DNA of 64,000 bases from assembly GCA_030141605.1 (NCBI GenBank), contig JAQGDQ010000269.1:124001-188000 (forward strand), read 5' to 3'. Positions 48,849-64,000 of the stretch are shown one piece after another. The notes beneath the pieces were generated by a model. That model searched no databases. It worked only from the letters and a program-made list of their open reading frames with translations, and had not been told where the DNA came from. Made by a program: the position numbers and the translations under genes. The first letter of the stretch is position 1, and every line of letters starts with the position of its first letter. The stretch is from Tubiluchus corallicola. Its lineage: Eukaryota; Priapulida; Priapulimorpha; Priapulimorphida; Tubiluchidae.

Positions 48849-51500
48849 TTTGTGTGCGTATTCCATTTCTTTTTTGTACTTTTATGCTTAAGATTTTCAT
48901 ATTTAGTACTCTGTTTGTCTTGATTTAAGACAAACTGTTATTTGGCCTAATAGGGTACATCGTTAGAAACGCTATGGATAACAAGTATTTGGAAAATCTC
49001 TGCTTTGAGATGCATACATCTTGCTTATTACTGCCATGTAATTTGACACTGAGGTTACGATTTGGAATTCTTTTTCACAACAGCATTTTTTCACTTTGTT
49101 GCAATAAGCATCTATGGACAACAATTTTTGTTTATGCACAAAACGAGAATTAATTTTCCTAAGTAAATCTCATAGTTTATTTGTTTAAAATTGCAGATTG
49201 ACAACGGCCGGTCGATTCTATGATTCTGCTTTATTCGTATCGTTCTTTGAAATCGAGAATTCTTTGATGCCCTGACTACAAGTATCTTGGAGTAAACCAA
49301 ATACAATTTTGTCGCTGTATTGTGTTTTTTCTGGGCCGTGTGTTGATCTTAGCTGACAATGAGTAACTAGACAGCAATGTCAGTTTTGTACACAGTTATT
49401 GGTGCTACCAGAATTTTATCATGTAGCTTGAAATTAGTATTGACTGTCGAGAATGAAACAGCTGCTGTGTTTGCTCAAATTTGTTAAATGGGGCATTATA
49501 TTGTGAAGATAGTTTATCTTTTAGTAAGTGTAAATTGTAGAGTTGAAGCATGTGAGATTCCGTACTAGTAGTTCTCGCATAGTACAAAATGCGGATTTTC
49601 CATGGTTACTGCTGCAATGTATGTGACGGGTTGTTATTCACGGATCTTGCTTCTGATGCACGGTAAAAGTTCTGTAGCTGAATACAGACAGCTGTTGTCA
49701 TATTTGATACATGCCTGTAGGCACGTAATAGAAAGGATTCGAGCATTGCTTTGGATGCATCGAAAGTTTTTCTGGATCACTACTGTCTTTTCACAAATTG
49801 TGTTCAACATATCCGCTGCACCGTCTGGTTTGTAAAATGTCATCTTACTCTGTGTATGCCAAATAATGTTTCGCTATGTTGGATGTTTCATAAGTATCTT
49901 GACAAAGTTTAGCAAAAATTTATAGATGAGCATTTTCAGTAACTCATATTGGAAATGCAGTTTTTGTCTAGCTGTTTGTCAGAAAAGAACATCGAGTTAA
50001 TAGCATAAATAGGCACAACTTATGGAACAAGTAATTACCATGCGTACGTTCCTGTTCATATGCTGATTTTCCGATTTAACATTGGCCAAGTTGGCTCATT
50101 TTTTTAGCTGTAAATATTTAGTCTTCATATCTACTATTATGATAAGCAAATGCATCTGAGAATAATGTAAGGATTGTCCATGAGGAATTTACTTTTGTCA
50201 CTGTTAAACCAAAGTTTTTTTCTATTACAAACCTGCTACGTGTCACGAAAATTTTTGCAACGTTGAACCTGCTACATTCGACGTTGCCTGTACATTTTGA
50301 TGATGCCATTTTTTGTAAAAAAAGAAGACTATTTTTATATGAAAAGAAAAAACTAGCGAAAAATTTTCTTCTGCTAAAACTGCTTGTATGTTTGTCAATA
50401 ACATTGCTGATGTTATTTTTGGAATTTTCTTCCGTGCGATGTATTCACTATGACTCATTACTACTAACATATTATAGCTAACGTCAGTTATCGGTCACAT
50501 GTTTCTTGTTTTTGGCAAGCTTTGTAGGACTTTAAGCACTTCAAATTGCCTCCACTTTTTTCAGTGACATTTATTTAAGTGTGGACAGAAGAGGGCACTG
50601 TTGTGCCTTTGTTATGGCGACATGCTGTGAATATCATTGATTATCGTTAGGTTTATAATTATATTTATGAACTTGGTGTAGGCCATCTTTATATACGTAA
50701 AGAATGTAAATAGTGATCAGAATACATAACAGAATGATCCATGTATTCGATTATCATGATTTATTTACGACCGATTCTTGCATAAATATTTAGATTTTTT
50801 GTTTGTTTAATGCAAGAGCAAGGACTGAACGAGGATGACGTGTTGGGTATTTTTATTCACTTGCCAGAGTTTTCAAGAAGTTTGCCTTGTTTCTTTTTTT
50901 GAAAAATCTTTTGCCGAGACAATTGTGAATTATTCTATGATCTTACTGTGAAAATCACGTTTTTGTGTGGTGGCACTGAATTGTGATGCAGCCGTGTTGT
51001 TCACTTCTGAAGTAGATTTTGCTTGTTTTGGTGTGTTATTGCCGTAGCTACATTTGCGGTATTATTTTTTTCGGCATTGTTTTTGGAAACTTTTATCTTT
51101 TTGTTGTCCATTGTTTCTGTTGTAACAAGTTTGTCATTATTTCTAAACTTGAACTATGTAAATACTTATAAGGAGAGGTGTTATTTTGAATATTGAGTGT
51201 AGGTCATGTAGTCGAATATTGGTTTTGTGCTGTAGTAGCTTTTATTGTATTTGTAATTATGTAGGAAATTGGTTAAACTTATGCTGATATAGTGATCATA
51301 GTGGTGACTATTCGCATTAATTTGTGAGAAGTATTATTTATTACTTCACAAATCTAGTAATCCGTCATTATAGTCTCCATGCTTAGGCTGCCACAAATGT
51401 ATTATAATAAAATTGAATGTTGATTAAAAATATAGTTTCTTTTTTTCTTTTACGTGAGTTACTTGAAGAGTACAATGTATCTGTATGCAAATAATAAAGT
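48849..51500 (+). other. EIF4B: eIF4B 3' untranslated and flanking region
   Basis: T-rich sequence without a supported gene follows the eIF4B stop. AATAAA-type signals occur at about 51406 (TATAATAAAATTG) and about 51490 (AATAATAAAG). A 3' UTR of about 2.5 kb is possible, but a nearer end cannot be excluded. Confidence 0.4.
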
Positions 51501-51591
51501 AATGTAGTCTTCATATGAGTGATTACTCAATGGATGTGTAATACTACTACAGTCTAGTACTGTTCTTTTTGACTTGCTAGATTGTTCTGCC

Positions 51592-51970
51592 CAGGGCCGG
51601 ATTAATGTGTGTTGGTGCCCTAAGCACACTCAGCCCCGGCTCCGTCCTTTGACCCATGACACTTTGTATTATTAACTTACGTATTATGAGGTACAAATTT
51701 TGTGACATTACACATACAAACCTCATTGCTCTATGTAGAATTTATGCCACTTAAATCTTTTAATAAATCAGCTACAAAAACGTATGGTGCCCCCAACGGC
51801 AAAAAATTTTGTAGACCTCTACCTCACATTTTGAATTGCAAGACTTTTATGGTCTTTAACATACTTTATTAAAATTTCAACTGTTTTGAATTTATTTTTG
51901 CCAGTTTAGTACACCGAGACTTGGTGCCCTAAGCACATGCTTAGTCTTGCTTTTGCGGTAATCCGGCCTG
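51592..51970. mobile_element. hAT-like element, CAGGGCCGGATTA family, copy 2
   Basis: Ends CAGGGCCGGATTA and, inverted, CAGGCCGGATTACCG. Flanks GTTCTGCC and GTTCTGCA are an 8-bp target duplication with one mismatch. Inner GGTGCCCTAAGCAC blocks occur near both ends. No transposase is recognisable. Confidence 0.75.
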
Positions 51971-52521
51971 GTTCTGCAAATGGTTAGTGAATTTGTTTTG
52001 ACCTGTTATTTCAATAAGCAGCAAGTGCTCAAAGTATTCACTTACTGAATTGCCATTTGTTGGTCAGTTTTATACATGTGATAGCTAGCTGTTGATAGTA
52101 TTTTCAAGGTGAATAACAAAACGTTTTATAAGAAGACAATTTCAGAATCGTATTTTTTCTCAGAAACATTAAAAAGGTATAGTTATTGGGAAAAGTCAAC
52201 TTCATATATGCTGACAGTTGAGAATTTCACTGATGATGTCTTTTGTGTAATAAGGACAAAAATTAATCAACACTAATTTGTTTTCTCAAGCTTTTTCATC
52301 ATTAACCAATAATTTTGAAATCAATATTATAAATTAACTAATAATCCATGTACTCTGCTTTACTTGCTATCAGGGATTTGCTTTTCTGTAGAGGAACTAC
52401 TGTGTTAATGAATAATAGCTGTAATTTTTGCATTCAAGCAACCCATGTGCATATCTGTGATATTCTAATGACTCAACTGTCCATATCTACTTTTACACTA
52501 TATCTTTAATCCGCTCAATTA

Positions 52522-52827
52522 TGTCATTGCCATCTGGACATTATTACCTGGCAATCAGAAACAAATAATTCAAGGCAGATTTATAGCCAACAGCACATTT
52601 TTATAACCAACCCTTTGCCATTTTTAAGTTACAGTCGATTGAATGGCACAGATAGTTCAAGAATTGAAATGAATAAACTGTTGAACTCTTGAACTATCTG
52701 TGCCATTCAATCGACTCTAACTGAAAAATGGCAAGGGGTTGGTTATAATAACTGGTTGTTGATTATAAATGTGCCTTGAAATTTTCGTTTCTGGTTGCCA
52801 TATAATTACATCCAGATGGCAATGACA
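52522..52827. repeat. Long foldback (inverted-repeat) element upstream of SH2B
   Basis: Arms of about 140 bases separated by about 26 bases. Outer ends are TGTCATTGCCATCTGGA and its complement; the innermost matching parts are ACAGATAGTTCAAG and CTTGAACTATCTGTG. The pairing is imperfect with a few small gaps. It ends about 230 bases before the SH2B start codon, so it may sit in the promoter or 5' UTR. Confidence 0.88.
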
Positions 52828-53055
52828 TATTGACAACGTCACAAAATTGCGGCATGTTTATTTTTTCCAACAGAGGGCAGCAAAGAACAGGCGAACACGT
52901 GCCTTGATGTTATTGCAAAATTCAGAGCAGACTCAGCTAGACAGTCAGCTGACCAAACGTAGCGCAAGGAATGTTGTATGTGTTTGTTGTCGCAGTTTCC
53001 ATCATGTGAATAGTTATAAAAGTTTTGTAGATTAGTGCTTGCCGCTGGTGTAATT

Positions 53056-63729
<10,674 letters not shown>

Positions 63730-64000
63730 GTATGTGCTTTGAGTGAATACGTTATATTCATTCTGTTCTATTCATTTAAAAGATGAATTATTGATAGTCT
63801 TAACTATAATTTCGTTGATTCGGTTCTTTAATTTTACTTTTAGCCTCTCAATTTTACAGTCACAATGCAACACGGTGATAATTACAGTACTCTGAACATT
63901 CGACCCCGGGGGAAGGACCCTGTGGTCAGTGGTCATCAAGCAGCTACCTCTATCAAATGAATTTTCAAAAAAGTCATTAGTAGAATAGTATTACACGAAG

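Overview
The window is animal genomic DNA: AT-rich, with GT/AG introns of about 0.1 to 10 kb, many microsatellites and minisatellites, and many degraded transposons. Gene content (an SH2B-type adaptor, a rhodopsin-class GPCR, LZTFL1, ACE and eIF4B) points to a metazoan. The intron phases, the repeats and the divergence from vertebrate proteins suggest an invertebrate, possibly an early-branching one such as a sponge or cnidarian. The sequence alone does not fix the phylum. I see no prokaryotic operon, CRISPR array or viral gene.

Layout. (1) 1-12888, + strand: the 3' eleven exons of a single-domain angiotensin-converting-enzyme-like M2 metallopeptidase; its start lies left of the window. (2) 12889-16272: ACE 3' flank and convergent intergenic DNA. 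(3) 16273-26402, - strand: LZTFL1, a coiled-coil regulator of BBSome and ciliary traffic, complete from the second exon to the stop, with a tentative first exon. A 40-bp satellite lies in one intron. (4) 26603-32444: gene-poor DNA with a LINE 3' end, microsatellites and a pogo-like element. (5) 32445-33410, - strand: an intronless class A GPCR. (6) 34617-48848, + strand: translation initiation factor eIF4B in 14 exons, with a duplicated SIFG-AKPVDT exon and introns full of minisatellites, palindromes and DNA transposons. (7) 53056 to the right edge, + strand: an SH2B-family adaptor whose PH domain is split by an intron of about 9.7 kb. The SH2 exons must lie beyond the window.

The genes are not an obvious functional cluster: extracellular peptidase, ciliary trafficking factor, receptor, translation factor and signalling adaptor. 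ACE and LZTFL1 converge; the GPCR and eIF4B diverge.

The most unusual material is the repeat landscape. There are at least four short DNA-transposon families that look like hAT elements with 8-bp target duplications, two pogo-like families with TA duplications, and one PIF/Harbinger-like element. There is also a nested palindrome inside eIF4B, a 40-bp array with a 240-bp higher-order repeat, and an inverted copy of the LZTFL1 5' region inside an eIF4B intron. I found no clearly novel multi-gene system.
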